From NCBI GenBank assembly GCA_016719485.1, contig JADJZB010000023.1, forward strand, positions 268,765-332,764: a stretch of 64,000 nucleotides of DNA. Direction: 5' to 3'. The position numbers and the translations under genes were made by a program. Origin of the DNA: Holophagales bacterium (lineage in GTDB: Bacteria; Acidobacteriota; Thermoanaerobaculia; UBA5066). The notes beneath the pieces were generated by a model. That model searched no databases. It had not been told where the DNA came from and worked only from the letters and a program-made list of their open reading frames with translations. Shown here in pieces: positions 16,320 through 26,259 of this stretch (its first letter is position 1; each line of letters begins with the position of its first letter).

Positions 16320-18968
16320 CTACTCGGCCGCTTCCATCGGAACGAAGCTGCCGTCGTCCGTCCCGGACCCGCCCGGCACCGGACCGTCGTTGACGACCGC
16401 GTACGCGACGAAGCGGTCGCTCCCCGAAACGCGGAAGACCCTCACGTATCCCTCGCGCAGCGCGAACTCGCGCAGGACGCGATCCACCTGGACCCACTCG
16501 CCCGGTTCGAGAACGACGTCGCGCGACGTCCCGACCTTCCTGCCGGCCGTCCCCTCGAAGGCCTCGTAGCGCAGCGTCACCGTGCCCCCGTCCGCATCGG
16601 CGTTCAGGAGCGCGAGGTTGGTCCTCACGGCGTCGTCCTGCCGCAGGCCGAAGAGCCACGCCTCGCGCCACGCGGCCTCGTCCACGCCCGCGCCGGGCGT
16701 GAAGAGCCCGTAGGCGCCGCCCCCCGGGGCCGGCGACGCCGTCCTCGCCCCGGCGTACCCCTGAACCGGACGTCCCGAGGCCCCCTCGAACGTCACGAAG
16801 AGCGCCCCGGCGTACGAGCCGCCCCGGCCTCCGATCGGAAGCCCCCTCAACCGAAGACGATCCACGATGGCCGGGAGGATCTTCTGTTCCCCCGGGGCGA
16901 GGATCTCGGCCGCCGTGAACCGGCGCGGCGAGGGGGTAGCGAGCGACTCGACCCAGAGGAGGCGGGCCGTGACGGGCGCGTCTCCGGGGTTCGCCAGGAC
17001 GAGCTCGCTCTGAAAGGCGGGCGTCTCGACGACGACGGGAACGACCTGGGTCGCGACGGAGCGCACCGGTGGCACGGGCGCGACGTAAGAGCCGTCGCTC
17101 GTGCCGTTGTCGTTGAAGACCGCGTAGGCCCAGAACGGCCCGGGCCCCGACAGCCGCTCGACCACCGCCCAGCCGCTGGAGAAGCCGGCGCGGACCAGGA
17201 CCGCATCGAGCTGGACCCACTCGCCCGGCTCGAGGACCACCGTCTCCGGCAGGACGAACGTCCGGCCGGCGGAGTGGAGCGAGACGCGCAGGTACGTCGT
17301 CCCGGCGACGGCTCCCGAGAGGAGCGCGAGATTCGTCCGGTCGGACGGCGTCTCCCGGAGGCCGTAGAGGACGGCCTTCTCGGACACGAGGTCCTGTGCG
17401 CGGGGCGCGGGGGTGGCGAGCCCCGCGCGACCGGTCCCGGAAGGAGTCGTCGTCCGCGCGAGAGCGACGCCGTCCGAGGCGGAGACCAGGCCCGTGAGCT
17501 CGACCCGCAGCGTCCCGCCCTGGGAGCCCTGCGACGCTTCGGGAATCGCGAGCCCCTTCGAACGGAGCCACGCGAGGGCGTCGGGCCAGCTCTTCTGCTG
17601 GCCGCGGCCGATCAGCTCCGACACCGTCCCGCCGCCGGCCCCGCCGAAGCGCCGGGCCGGCGTGTAGGTCGCGCGGATCGTGGCGGTGCTCGCGCCGCGG
17701 TTCGCGACGACGAGCTCGGTCGCGAACCGCGACCCCTCCTGGCCGGTCGCGTCGAGGACGATCGGGACGATGCGCATTGCCGACGGCGTCGTCGTCGTCA
17801 GCCGGAAGACCTCTCCACCGGCCGAGTCGGTGACGTACACGTCGCCTCGCGGGTCCTCGCCGATGTCCGTCACGCTGCCGATCGAAAACCCACCCGCCGG
17901 AATCCACTCCGCCTTGTGGTTCCGCGCGTCGATCACCTCGTTGCCGAGCCGCCGGACGCTGAACAGCTCGCCCGAGCAGTAGTCGGCGAAGAGGTAGCGC
18001 CCCGCGATCTCGGGAACCGACGCCCCGCGCGCCACGACTCCACCCGTCACCGAGCAGCGCCGGGGATTCACGGTGTGCGCGTACTCGAGGATCGGGAGCG
18101 TCAGCGACGGCGTCAGGCAACCGGACGCGGGGTCGTAGCAGTGCGCTCCCTCCATCCGCCGCCAGCCGTAGTTCTCGCCTCCCGGGGACGCAGCGCTCTG
18201 CCAGTCGATCTCCTCCCACGCCCCCTGCCCCACGTCGCCGATCCAGAGGTCCCCGCTGGCCCGGTCGAACGAGAAGCGCCACGGGTTGCGCAGGCCCTTC
18301 GCCCAGATCTCGGGCAGGGGATTCGTCCGGCCCGCGAACGGGTTGTCGGCCGGGACGGCGTACTCCTTCCCCGCGTCCCGCCCGTCCACGTCGATGCGGA
18401 GGATCTTCCCGAGCCACGTGCCGTCGTTCTGCGCGAGGTTCTGCGGATCGCCGCCGCCCCCTCCATCGCCGAAACCGAGGTACAGGGTCCCGTCGATCGG
18501 GGAGAACGCGAGGTGGCCTCCGTTGTGGTTCGAGAAGGGCTGCGTCCGGCGCAGGAGAACCCTCTCGCTCCCGGGAGTGGCGAAATCGGGATTCGAGGAG
18601 ACGACGAACTCGGACACGACGGTGTGGCCCTGCGGGTCGGTGTAGTTCACGTAGAACCGGCCGTTCCGGCGGTACTCCGGGTGAAACGCCAGGCCCAGGA
18701 GACCTCGCTCGCCGCCCGAGCTGATCCGCCCGGAGAGGTCGAGGAAGCTCCCGCCGAGAAGGACCCCGTCCTTCACGATCCGCACCCTGCCCCCCTGCTC
18801 GGCGACGAAGAGCCGCTGAAAGTCCCCCGCGGGCGCCGTGACGCGCAGCGGGTTCGAGAGGCCCGACGCGACGAGGACCGGCTCCACGCCGCCGATGGCG
18901 GAGAACGCCGGGAGAAGCGCCGCGCTGAACAGCACGCAAGACGAGCGAACGACCCGGAAGAGGCTCAT
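16320..18968 (-). CDS. Secreted PQQ-type sugar dehydrogenase with two C-terminal repeat modules
   Basis: An 882-residue exported protein. Residues about 28-390 form a glucose/sorbosone dehydrogenase six-bladed propeller (soluble PQQ aldose dehydrogenase family), with LFVAEQGGRVRIVKDG, the NHNGGHLAF segment and the GENYGW and VTGGVV blocks. Residues about 398-882 are two copies of the module also found in the gene at 3-1370, each with RTNLALL and ending near AY(A)V(V/F)ND...DGS. I chose the ATG at 18968 because it gives a clean signal peptide; the longer frame to 19160 overlaps the upstream kinase. A CRP-type site and a -35/-10 pair (minus strand 18999-19004 and 18975-18980) lie upstream, suggesting control by carbon or oxygen status. 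Substrate unknown. Confidence 0.86.
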   Translation of the reverse strand: MSLFRVVRSSCVLFSAALLPAFSAIGGVEPVLVASGLSNPLRVTAPAGDFQRLFVAEQGGRVRIVKDGVLLGGSFLDLSGRISSGGERGLLGLAFHPEYRRNGRFYVNYTDPQGHTVVSEFVVSSNPDFATPGSERVLLRRTQPFSNHNGGHLAFSPIDGTLYLGFGDGGGGGDPQNLAQNDGTWLGKILRIDVDGRDAGKEYAVPADNPFAGRTNPLPEIWAKGLRNPWRFSFDRASGDLWIGDVGQGAWEEIDWQSAASPGGENYGWRRMEGAHCYDPASGCLTPSLTLPILEYAHTVNPRRCSVTGGVVARGASVPEIAGRYLFADYCSGELFSVRRLGNEVIDARNHKAEWIPAGGFSIGSVTDIGEDPRGDVYVTDSAGGEVFRLTTTTPSAMRIVPIVLDATGQEGSRFATELVVANRGASTATIRATYTPARRFGGAGGGTVSELIGRGQQKSWPDALAWLRSKGLAIPEASQGSQGGTLRVELTGLVSASDGVALARTTTPSGTGRAGLATPAPRAQDLVSEKAVLYGLRETPSDRTNLALLSGAVAGTTYLRVSLHSAGRTFVLPETVVLEPGEWVQLDAVLVRAGFSSGWAVVERLSGPGPFWAYAVFNDNGTSDGSYVAPVPPVRSVATQVVPVVVETPAFQSELVLANPGDAPVTARLLWVESLATPSPRRFTAAEILAPGEQKILPAIVDRLRLRGLPIGGRGGSYAGALFVTFEGASGRPVQGYAGARTASPAPGGGAYGLFTPGAGVDEAAWREAWLFGLRQDDAVRTNLALLNADADGGTVTLRYEAFEGTAGRKVGTSRDVVLEPGEWVQVDRVLREFALREGYVRVFRVSGSDRFVAYAVVNDGPVPGGSGTDDGSFVPMEAAE

Positions 18969-18974
18969 GGCGCG

Positions 18975-19024
18975 ATTCTGGGCTCGCCCCCGGATCGGGG
19001 CCAACCTTGTGACGGAGGTCACAA
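18975..19024 (-). promoter_or_regulatory. CRP/FNR-type site and promoter of the sugar dehydrogenase gene
   Basis: An 18-base perfect inverted repeat at 19007-19024 contains TGTGA and TCACA separated by 6 bases, which is the ideal CRP-family arrangement. On the minus strand TTGGCC at 18999-19004 and CAGAAT at 18975-18980 with an 18-base spacer form a weak promoter. A transcription start near 18974 would place the dyad centre at -41.5, the class II activator position. The message would have almost no leader before the ATG at 18968. Confidence 0.62.
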
Positions 19025-19071
19025 GCGACACCGGGCCACGCGACAGGTTGAGCGGGCGCGACGCGCGGCAG

Positions 19072-19983
19072 TCAGCGCGCGGAACCCGGCGGAACGAGGA
19101 AACGGACCCTTCCGCCGGCTGGTCCGACGGTGACGGGCGTCCTGCCGGCGCCCTCCCCATCGACCTGCACTTCCAGCTCGTACCCGGCGAGGGAGCGGGC
19201 GGTGAAGCTCTTCACCGGGAATCGCTCGACGCCCCTCACGTCGAGCTGCCGCGCCTTGCCGCCGGGAAGGAGACGGTAGAACTGGAGGAGGTCGATGCGT
19301 CTTTCGGACGTGAACAGGACGAGGTCGAGGAGGTCGTCACCCGGGTCGGCGAACGGCGAGAGGATCGCGTCGCCGGCGTACTTGCTCGTGTTCGCCGCGA
19401 CGACGAACGTCGCGCGGCGGGTGAAGGGAGCGCCGTCGGCGCGCAGGCCCGTCACCTCGATCGTCGGGAACTCGTAGCGGCACCACTCCCACGTCGCCGT
19501 CAGCGAGAACCCGACCCGCCCGAAAAGGCGCTTGAGCGTCGGGTTGACGTTCGCCATGACGCGCGCGTCGAAGCCGACGCCGGTGCAGATGAGCGACGTC
19601 CGGCCCGCCGTGGGCCAGGTCGTCAGCGTCCGGGTCTGGGTCGAGGTCAGGAACTGGGCCGCTTCCTCCGGGCTCTTCCCGAGGCCGAGCTCCCGGGCGA
19701 CGACGTTCGTCGTCCCCGCGGGGAGGATCGCCAGCGGAACGTCGCTCCCCACGAGCGCGCTCGCCGCCTCGGCGATGGTCCCGTCGCCGCCGGCGACGGC
19801 GACGAGGTCCGGCCCGTCCGCGAGCCTGTCGGAGACGAGCTGGGTGGCGTGGCCGGGCCTCTCCGTTGCGAGGAGGGAGAGAACGACGCCGCGGCTCCGG
19901 GCGCCGTCCGCGAGGGCCGCCATCTGCGCGGTCCGGTCGCGTCCTCCCGCCGCCGGGTTGTAGACGAGGAGGCCGCGCCTCAC
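19072..19983 (-). CDS. Diacylglycerol/lipid kinase family protein
   Basis: A 303-residue lipid kinase of the DagK/YegS family. The nucleotide-binding signature VAVAGGDGTI has GGDGT at 65-69, the LPAGTTNVVARELGL block follows, and TGVGFDARVM begins the C-terminal beta-sandwich domain. It should phosphorylate diacylglycerol or a related lipid at the membrane and feed phospholipid synthesis. The GTG at 19983 overlaps the ruvB stop by 4 bases, so it is the last gene of the ppiD-ruvA-ruvB operon. No unusual feature is seen. Confidence 0.9.
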   Translation of the reverse strand: MRRGLLVYNPAAGGRDRTAQMAALADGARSRGVVLSLLATERPGHATQLVSDRLADGPDLVAVAGGDGTIAEAASALVGSDVPLAILPAGTTNVVARELGLGKSPEEAAQFLTSTQTRTLTTWPTAGRTSLICTGVGFDARVMANVNPTLKRLFGRVGFSLTATWEWCRYEFPTIEVTGLRADGAPFTRRATFVVAANTSKYAGDAILSPFADPGDDLLDLVLFTSERRIDLLQFYRLLPGGKARQLDVRGVERFPVKSFTARSLAGYELEVQVDGEGAGRTPVTVGPAGGRVRFLVPPGSAR

Positions 19984-21008
19984 GCCGGACCGTCGAAGAG
20001 CGGCCCCGCGGCCGACCGGGGAGGCAGGCCGAGGTGCCGGTACGCGAGCGCGGTCGCGACGCGCCCCTTCGGGGTCCGCGACAGGAAGCCGGACTGCAGG
20101 AGGAACGGCTCGTAGAGATCTTCGAGCGTCCCCTTGTCCTCGCCGAGCGAGTGCGCGAGGGCCGACAGGCCCACCGGGCCGCCGCCGAAACGGTCGACGA
20201 TCGTCCCGAGGATCCGGCGGTCCAGCTCGTCGAGGCCGAAGTGGTCGACCTCCAGCCGGTCGAGCGACGACCGCGCCCCCGCGGCCGAGATCCGGCTCTC
20301 TCCCGCCACCTCGACGAAGTCGCGGACGCGCCTGAGGAGCCGGTTCGCGATGCGTGGTGTCCCGCGGCTGCGCCGCGCGATCTCGCCGGCGCCGTCCTCG
20401 TCGATCGGGCAGCCGAGGATCTCGGCGGACCTGAGGACGATCGTCTTCAGCGACGCCGTGTCGTAGTAGTCGAGCCGGTGCGTGATGCCGAACCGCGCGG
20501 TGAGCGGCGTCGAGAGGAGCCCCGCGCGCGTCGTCGCTCCGACGAGCGTGAAGGGCTGCAGCCGCAGCTCCACCGTTCGCGCGGCGGGTCCGGTGCCGAT
20601 GACGAGGTCCAGCTTTCCGTCCTCGAGCGCGGGGTAGAGGATCTCCTCGACGGCGGCGGGAATGCGGTGGATCTCGTCGATGAAGAGGACGTCGCCCGGC
20701 CCGAGGTTCGTCAGGATCGCGGCGAGGTCCCCGGCCTTCTCGAGGACCGGCCCCGCCGTCACCCGGACCTGGGCGCCCATCTCGCGCGCGATGATGTGCG
20801 CCAGTGTCGTCTTCCCCAGGCCCGGGGGACCGAAGAGGAGGACGTGGTCGAGCGGCTCGCGCCGACGCCGCGCCGCGGTGAGAAAGACGCCGAGCGTCTC
20901 CTTCAGCTTCGTCTGGCCGATGAAGTCGCCGAGGTCCGTCGGCCGCAGCGTTCGTTCCGGCTCGCGCTCTTCAGGCTCCGGGCTGCCCGCGAGGAGGCGT
21001 TCGTCCAT
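19980..21008 (-). CDS. ruvB: Holliday junction branch migration ATPase RuvB
   Basis: A 342-residue AAA+ motor. The Walker A GPPGLGKT is at 60-67, Walker B with DEIH at 111-114, sensor 1 in VGATTRAGLL, and the arginine finger region in RFGITHRLDYY. The C-terminal winged helix carries the usual LQSGFLSRTPKGRVAT. With RuvA it drives branch migration of Holliday junctions in recombination repair. It follows ruvA by 16 bases. ruvC is not in the window. Confidence 0.97.
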   Translation of the reverse strand: MDERLLAGSPEPEEREPERTLRPTDLGDFIGQTKLKETLGVFLTAARRRREPLDHVLLFGPPGLGKTTLAHIIAREMGAQVRVTAGPVLEKAGDLAAILTNLGPGDVLFIDEIHRIPAAVEEILYPALEDGKLDLVIGTGPAARTVELRLQPFTLVGATTRAGLLSTPLTARFGITHRLDYYDTASLKTIVLRSAEILGCPIDEDGAGEIARRSRGTPRIANRLLRRVRDFVEVAGESRISAAGARSSLDRLEVDHFGLDELDRRILGTIVDRFGGGPVGLSALAHSLGEDKGTLEDLYEPFLLQSGFLSRTPKGRVATALAYRHLGLPPRSAAGPLFDGPA

Positions 21009-21024
21009 CGTCGAGCCCTCCGGC

Positions 21025-21630
21025 TCACCGCGACAGGAGCCGCAGCGCCGCCGAGAGGAGCGCCGGGAGGTCCGTCGTGCCGGCCACGTCGCCCGCCGCC
21101 TTCACGGCCGCCTCCGCCTGCGGCTTGCGGTAGCCGAGGTTGACGAGGGCCCCGACGGCGTCGTCGAGAAGGCCGCCCAGGGCCGAGGGGACCCCGAAGG
21201 CCGTCGAGGAGGAAGACGAGGAGAGGATCCCCGAGACCTTGTCCTTCAGCTCCACCCCGAGCCGCTCCGCCAGCTTCTTGCCGACACCGGGGATCGTCGA
21301 CAGACGCGCGACGTTCTGCGCGGCGATCGCACCGACGAGCTCGGGGAGCGGAAGCCCCGACAAGACCACGAGCGCCAGCCTCGGACCGATTCCCGAGACC
21401 GTGATGAGCCGCTCGAAGAGGGCCTTCTCCTCGGACGTGGCGAAACCGAAGAGGAGGAGGGCGTCCTCCCGTACGTGCGTGTGGACGTGGAGGCTGGCTC
21501 TCTCCCCGATATCGGGGAGAGAGGCAAACGTCCCGAGGGGAACGTGGAGCTCGTAGCCGACGCCCGAGGCGTCGACCACGGCCCTGTCGGGCCGCTTCTC
21601 CAGGACGATTCCCGAGAGGCGCCCGATCAC
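21025..21630 (-). CDS. ruvA: Holliday junction DNA-binding protein RuvA
   Basis: A 201-residue protein starting GTG at 21630 with IGRLSGIVLEK, the conserved RuvA start. Domain I is the OB fold. The helix-hairpin-helix pairs are at ITVSGIGPRLAL and LSTIPGVGKKLAERL. A serine-rich linker (six Ser near 140) leads to domain III, which contacts RuvB. The frame extends upstream to 21990 inside ppiD, but that part is a shadow. The gene begins 8 bases after the ppiD stop. Confidence 0.96.
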   Translation of the reverse strand: MIGRLSGIVLEKRPDRAVVDASGVGYELHVPLGTFASLPDIGERASLHVHTHVREDALLLFGFATSEEKALFERLITVSGIGPRLALVVLSGLPLPELVGAIAAQNVARLSTIPGVGKKLAERLGVELKDKVSGILSSSSSSTAFGVPSALGGLLDDAVGALVNLGYRKPQAEAAVKAAGDVAGTTDLPALLSAALRLLSR

Positions 21631-21637
21631 GCTCCGG

Positions 21638-23590
21638 TCATGCCTGCCCGGAGAAGCGGGCCAGGAGCTCCTTGTTGACCTCGATGCGCGCCTCGGCCCG
21701 CAGCCGCTGGACGAGCGACTGGAAGAGCCGCCCGGCCTTCTGCTGGCGCAGGCGGTCGAGGGCCTCGCCCTTCTGCTTTGCGAAAGCGTCGGCGTCGAAA
21801 GGCGTGACCTCCAGGACCCGGAGGATCGCGGCGCCGCGATCGGCCACCCAGACCGGGCCCTTCGTCTCGCCGACGGCCGCGGAGAACGCGGCGTCCAGGA
21901 GAGCCTTGCCCGTCCCGAGGCCCGGCACGGGCCCCGCTTTCGGAAAAGCGTCGGGGGTCTCGACCCGCACACCCGCCGTCTTCGCGACATCCTCGAGCGA
22001 GGCTCCCGGGGTCATCGCCGCGCGCGCGGCGGCGAGGGCGGTCTCCTGCTGCTTGGTCTTCACGAGGTCGGCCTTCACGCGGGCCTTCACGTCGGCGAAC
22101 GCCGCCGGCCCGGCCGCCTTCACCTCGACCGGCTTCAGGATCACCTCGCCGCGCGCCGTGGCGACGGGCTCGGAGACCTCGCCGACCGGCAGCTCGAAGA
22201 GAAGCTGCATGAAGCTCGGGTTCGGGCCGATGCCGGCTGGCGCGTCGGTGCGGGCGACGAGCTCGGTCTCGTTGAACGTCACGCCCGGCCGCGTCAGCTT
22301 CCTGAGGTCGTCGTCGGAGGGATTCTTGCCGAGCTTGCCGACCCGGTCGGCCAGCTCGCGCGCGAGGCGCCGGGCCTCGTCGCCCGCCCGATCCTCCTCG
22401 AGGCGACCGCGGATCGACGCGGAGACTTCGAAGAGCGGCTGGACGCGTTCGGCGCTCCGGCCGGTCACCTGGAGGACGTGAAATCCGAACGGCGACTTGA
22501 CCGGGCCGACGACGTCGTCCTTCGCCGCGCCGAAGGCCGCGTCCTCGAACTCCTTGACCATCCGCCCGCGCGCAACGGCCCCCAGCTCGCCGCCGGAGTC
22601 CTTCGAGCCCGGATCCTCGGACTCGGCCTTCGCGAGGGCGGCGAAATCGGCGCCCCCCTTCAGGCGCTTCACGGCGGAGTCGGCCTTTGCCCTGGCGGCC
22701 GCGTCGGACGCCGGGGTTCCGTCCGCCTTGTAGAGGATGTGCCGAACGGTGACTTCCTCACCCTTCCTGTAGGTGTCGAGGCTCTTCGCGTATTCCGCCG
22801 CGACGTCGGCGTCCGTGACCTTCCGCGCCGCCTCGGCACGCAGCTGCGCGCTCTCCACGAGGAGGTACTTCGCCTTGCGCCGCTCGGGGAGCTGGTAGTC
22901 GGACGATCTCTTCTTGAAGTGGGCCTCTGCCTCGGCGTCCGGGATCGACTCCGGCGAGAGGGCGGGGGCCGGGACGAGGGCGTAGGCGATCTTCGCCTTC
23001 ACCGTCCGCCCCTCGAAGTCGGCCTTCAGCTCGTCCTCGCCGACGAACGCGGACTCCGTGACGAACCGGTTCAGCTTCTCCATGAGCGCCTGCTCGCGCG
23101 TGTCGGCCTCGAAGCCCTCGGGGCTGAGGTTGGCGCCGGCGAGCATCCGCCGGTAGATCACCTCGCCGACGAAGACCCCGTCCTTCACGAAGAGGAGGTT
23201 CCCCTGCTGGTCCCTCATCTTCAGGATCCGGGCCGTGACCTCCGCGTCGGACACGGAGAGCCCGAGGCGCTCCGTCTCGCCCCGCAGGAGCCGCCTGTCC
23301 ACGAGCGAGTTCAGCACCTGCGAGGGGAGATTGATGGCCCGCGCGAGCTCGGGGCTGAAGCTCTGCCCGTACATCTGCCGATACCGTTCCTCGGCCTGGA
23401 CGTACTCCCGCCGGAACTCCACCTCGGTGATCTTCGACGAGCCGACCCTGGCTGCGAAGTCGACGTCGCTGCCACCGCCTCCCGCCGCCCCCATTCCCCA
23501 GTCCGCGAAGACGAAGATGACGAAGACGGCGATGACCGCCCACAGAACCCACTTGAGGTGCTTGAAATTTTCCCTGAAAGTCTTGAGCAT
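21638..23590 (-). CDS. PpiD-like membrane-anchored peptidyl-prolyl isomerase chaperone
   Basis: A 650-residue periplasmic folding factor. The N-terminus MLKTFRENFKHLKWVLW leads into one membrane helix (about residues 13-35). A SurA/PpiD N-terminal chaperone region follows to about 270, and a parvulin rotamase domain at about 275-370 is seen from VTVRHILYK to SPFGFHVLQVTGR. A second, degenerate rotamase-like region and a helical tail complete the protein. It would assist outer-membrane protein folding at the inner membrane surface. I chose the ATG at 23590, which has GGAGAGGG before it and starts the typical sequence; the frame reaching 23722 is not supported. It is the first gene of the operon leading into ruvAB. 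Confidence 0.9.
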   Translation of the reverse strand: MLKTFRENFKHLKWVLWAVIAVFVIFVFADWGMGAAGGGGSDVDFAARVGSSKITEVEFRREYVQAEERYRQMYGQSFSPELARAINLPSQVLNSLVDRRLLRGETERLGLSVSDAEVTARILKMRDQQGNLLFVKDGVFVGEVIYRRMLAGANLSPEGFEADTREQALMEKLNRFVTESAFVGEDELKADFEGRTVKAKIAYALVPAPALSPESIPDAEAEAHFKKRSSDYQLPERRKAKYLLVESAQLRAEAARKVTDADVAAEYAKSLDTYRKGEEVTVRHILYKADGTPASDAAARAKADSAVKRLKGGADFAALAKAESEDPGSKDSGGELGAVARGRMVKEFEDAAFGAAKDDVVGPVKSPFGFHVLQVTGRSAERVQPLFEVSASIRGRLEEDRAGDEARRLARELADRVGKLGKNPSDDDLRKLTRPGVTFNETELVARTDAPAGIGPNPSFMQLLFELPVGEVSEPVATARGEVILKPVEVKAAGPAAFADVKARVKADLVKTKQQETALAAARAAMTPGASLEDVAKTAGVRVETPDAFPKAGPVPGLGTGKALLDAAFSAAVGETKGPVWVADRGAAILRVLEVTPFDADAFAKQKGEALDRLRQQKAGRLFQSLVQRLRAEARIEVNKELLARFSGQA

Positions 23591-23683
23591 TCCCTCTCCG
23601 ACCGGGCGCCGGGCTCCCGACGCCGCAAGCGCTGGAGGATAGCGCGGGCCGACCGGCCCGACAAGGAGCGACCGGCACCGTGA

Positions 23684-23689
23684 TATAAA
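23684..23689 (+). promoter_or_regulatory. Probable -10 box of the fecR-mre-rng operon
   Basis: TATAAA lies within TGATATAAAT, a rare AT-rich patch between the divergent ppiD-like and FecR-like genes. Transcription would start about 30 bases before the ATG at 23728. A CCGACA at 23658-23663 is a poor, distant -35. No other promoter-like patch is obvious until the end of the RNase G gene, so this may serve the whole rod-shape cluster. Confidence 0.45.
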
Positions 23690-23727
23690 TGGAGCTTCGC
23701 CGGTAAGCGGCTGAAGACGCAAAGGTT

Positions 23728-25182
23728 ATGGCTGCAAAGAAGGACGGGCGCCGGTTCGAGGTCGAGCTCGACTGGTACTACGTCTCCAAGGAGACCCTCT
23801 GGCGCTGGGTGCTGCTCCTCGTCGGGGCCGCGATTCTCGTGTCTGCAGGGATCTACTGGTGGCTCAACCGGGGCGACGACCTCGCGGGGCGCGCGACCCG
23901 CGAGATCGCGGCCGCAGACGAGCTCCTCGCCAAGGCCAGGACTTCGCCCGGCGCGATCCGCGCCCGGGAGGAGATCGCCGTAGCGGCCCAGAAGCTCGAG
24001 AACGCCCGCGCCTCCCACGCGGGCGCCCGCTACGCCGACGCGCTGAAGGAAGCGGTCGAGGCACGCCAGCTCGCCCTCAGGATCACCTCCGGCGCCGGGA
24101 CGCTGCGGCACGACGCCGCCATCATGGAGCTCGGCGGACGCGTCGAGATCCAGCGCGCAAGCCGCGCCACATGGGAAGGGGCGCGCGTCGGGATGAAGCT
24201 CTACGAAGGGGACTTCCTGAAGACGGGCGCCAACGGCCTCGCCGAGGTCATGGCCGTCGACGGGACCTTCTACCGGATCAAGCCGGAAACCCTTTTCGAG
24301 GTCCACCGCGGCAAGACGTTCGCAGGGGCCGGCGAGGGGGAGCCGAAGAGGCAGTCCGAGATCAAGTTCATCGTCGGCACCGTCGACATCGACACGGGCG
24401 AGGGGTCCCGGTCCATCGTCCGGACCGACGCCGCCACGGCCGACATCGCCTCGCGATCGAACGTCGGGGTCGATGTCGACCCCTCCAAGGCGACGGGGGT
24501 CTCGACCTATCGCGGCCGGGTCACGCTCTCCACGGCGTCGGGCTCCGTCACCCTCGGCGACCGCGAACGCGTCGTCGCCAGCGCGGGTGGGCTGGGACCG
24601 AAGACGATCCTGCCCGACCCGCCCCGCCCGATCGCCCCTGACGACGCCGCCGTTTTCGACCTGAACCGCCCCCAGCCCCTCACACTCAAGTGGTCCCCGG
24701 TCCCGGGGGCCGCACGGTACAGGCTCCAGATCGCACGGAGCCGCCTCTACATCCCCGACTCGATCGTCATCGTCGACGATCGCCCGCGCCCGGAAGCGGT
24801 CGTGTCGGTGACCGAAGAGGGGGCGTTCTACTGGCGCGTCGCCACGCTCGGAAAGGGCAACGTCGTCTCCGAGTGGTCGCCGACGCGGCGGTTCAAGGTC
24901 CTCCGGGGCGGGCGAACGTCCGGCGGACCCGACAGCACCCCGCCCGAGCTCGTTCTCTCGCGCCCCCAGGTGAACGGCACGCTCGTCATCCTCTCGGGGC
25001 GCTCCGAGCCGGGTGCGGCGGTGTCGGTGAACGGCGAGCCGGCCGACGTCGACGCCTCCGGGACCTTCAAGAAAGTCATCTCCTTCGCGAACGAAGGGGT
25101 CAACGTCCTCACCGTGCGCGCCGTGGACGGCGCGGGAAACGAGACCCTCCGTCGAGAGACGGTGATGATCGAGATCTACTAG
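23728..25182 (+). CDS. FecR-domain membrane protein with Ig-like C-terminal domains
   Basis: A 484-residue bitopic protein. Residues 1-24 are cytosolic, a membrane helix spans about 25-46, and a helical segment with alanine-rich heptads covers about 50-120. A FecR domain at about 130-290 is marked by GDFLKTGANGLAEVM and STYRGRVTLSTASGSVTLGDRE. Fibronectin-like (KWSPVPGAARYRLQI) and Ig-like (SGRSEPGAAVSVNGEPADVDASG) domains complete it. The FecR here has no sigma-factor partner nearby. It is the promoter-proximal gene of the rod-shape cluster, which suggests an envelope scaffold or cell-wall sensing role. That role is inferred. Confidence 0.82.
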   Translation: MAAKKDGRRFEVELDWYYVSKETLWRWVLLLVGAAILVSAGIYWWLNRGDDLAGRATREIAAADELLAKARTSPGAIRAREEIAVAAQKLENARASHAGARYADALKEAVEARQLALRITSGAGTLRHDAAIMELGGRVEIQRASRATWEGARVGMKLYEGDFLKTGANGLAEVMAVDGTFYRIKPETLFEVHRGKTFAGAGEGEPKRQSEIKFIVGTVDIDTGEGSRSIVRTDAATADIASRSNVGVDVDPSKATGVSTYRGRVTLSTASGSVTLGDRERVVASAGGLGPKTILPDPPRPIAPDDAAVFDLNRPQPLTLKWSPVPGAARYRLQIARSRLYIPDSIVIVDDRPRPEAVVSVTEEGAFYWRVATLGKGNVVSEWSPTRRFKVLRGGRTSGGPDSTPPELVLSRPQVNGTLVILSGRSEPGAAVSVNGEPADVDASGTFKKVISFANEGVNVLTVRAVDGAGNETLRRETVMIEIY

Positions 25183-25226
25183 ACCGCAACGCGCCTTCGG
25201 GCGCCCGGCCCGGAAAGGAACGTCCC

Positions 25227-26252
<1,026 letters not shown>

Positions 26253-26259
26253 GGGCCCC

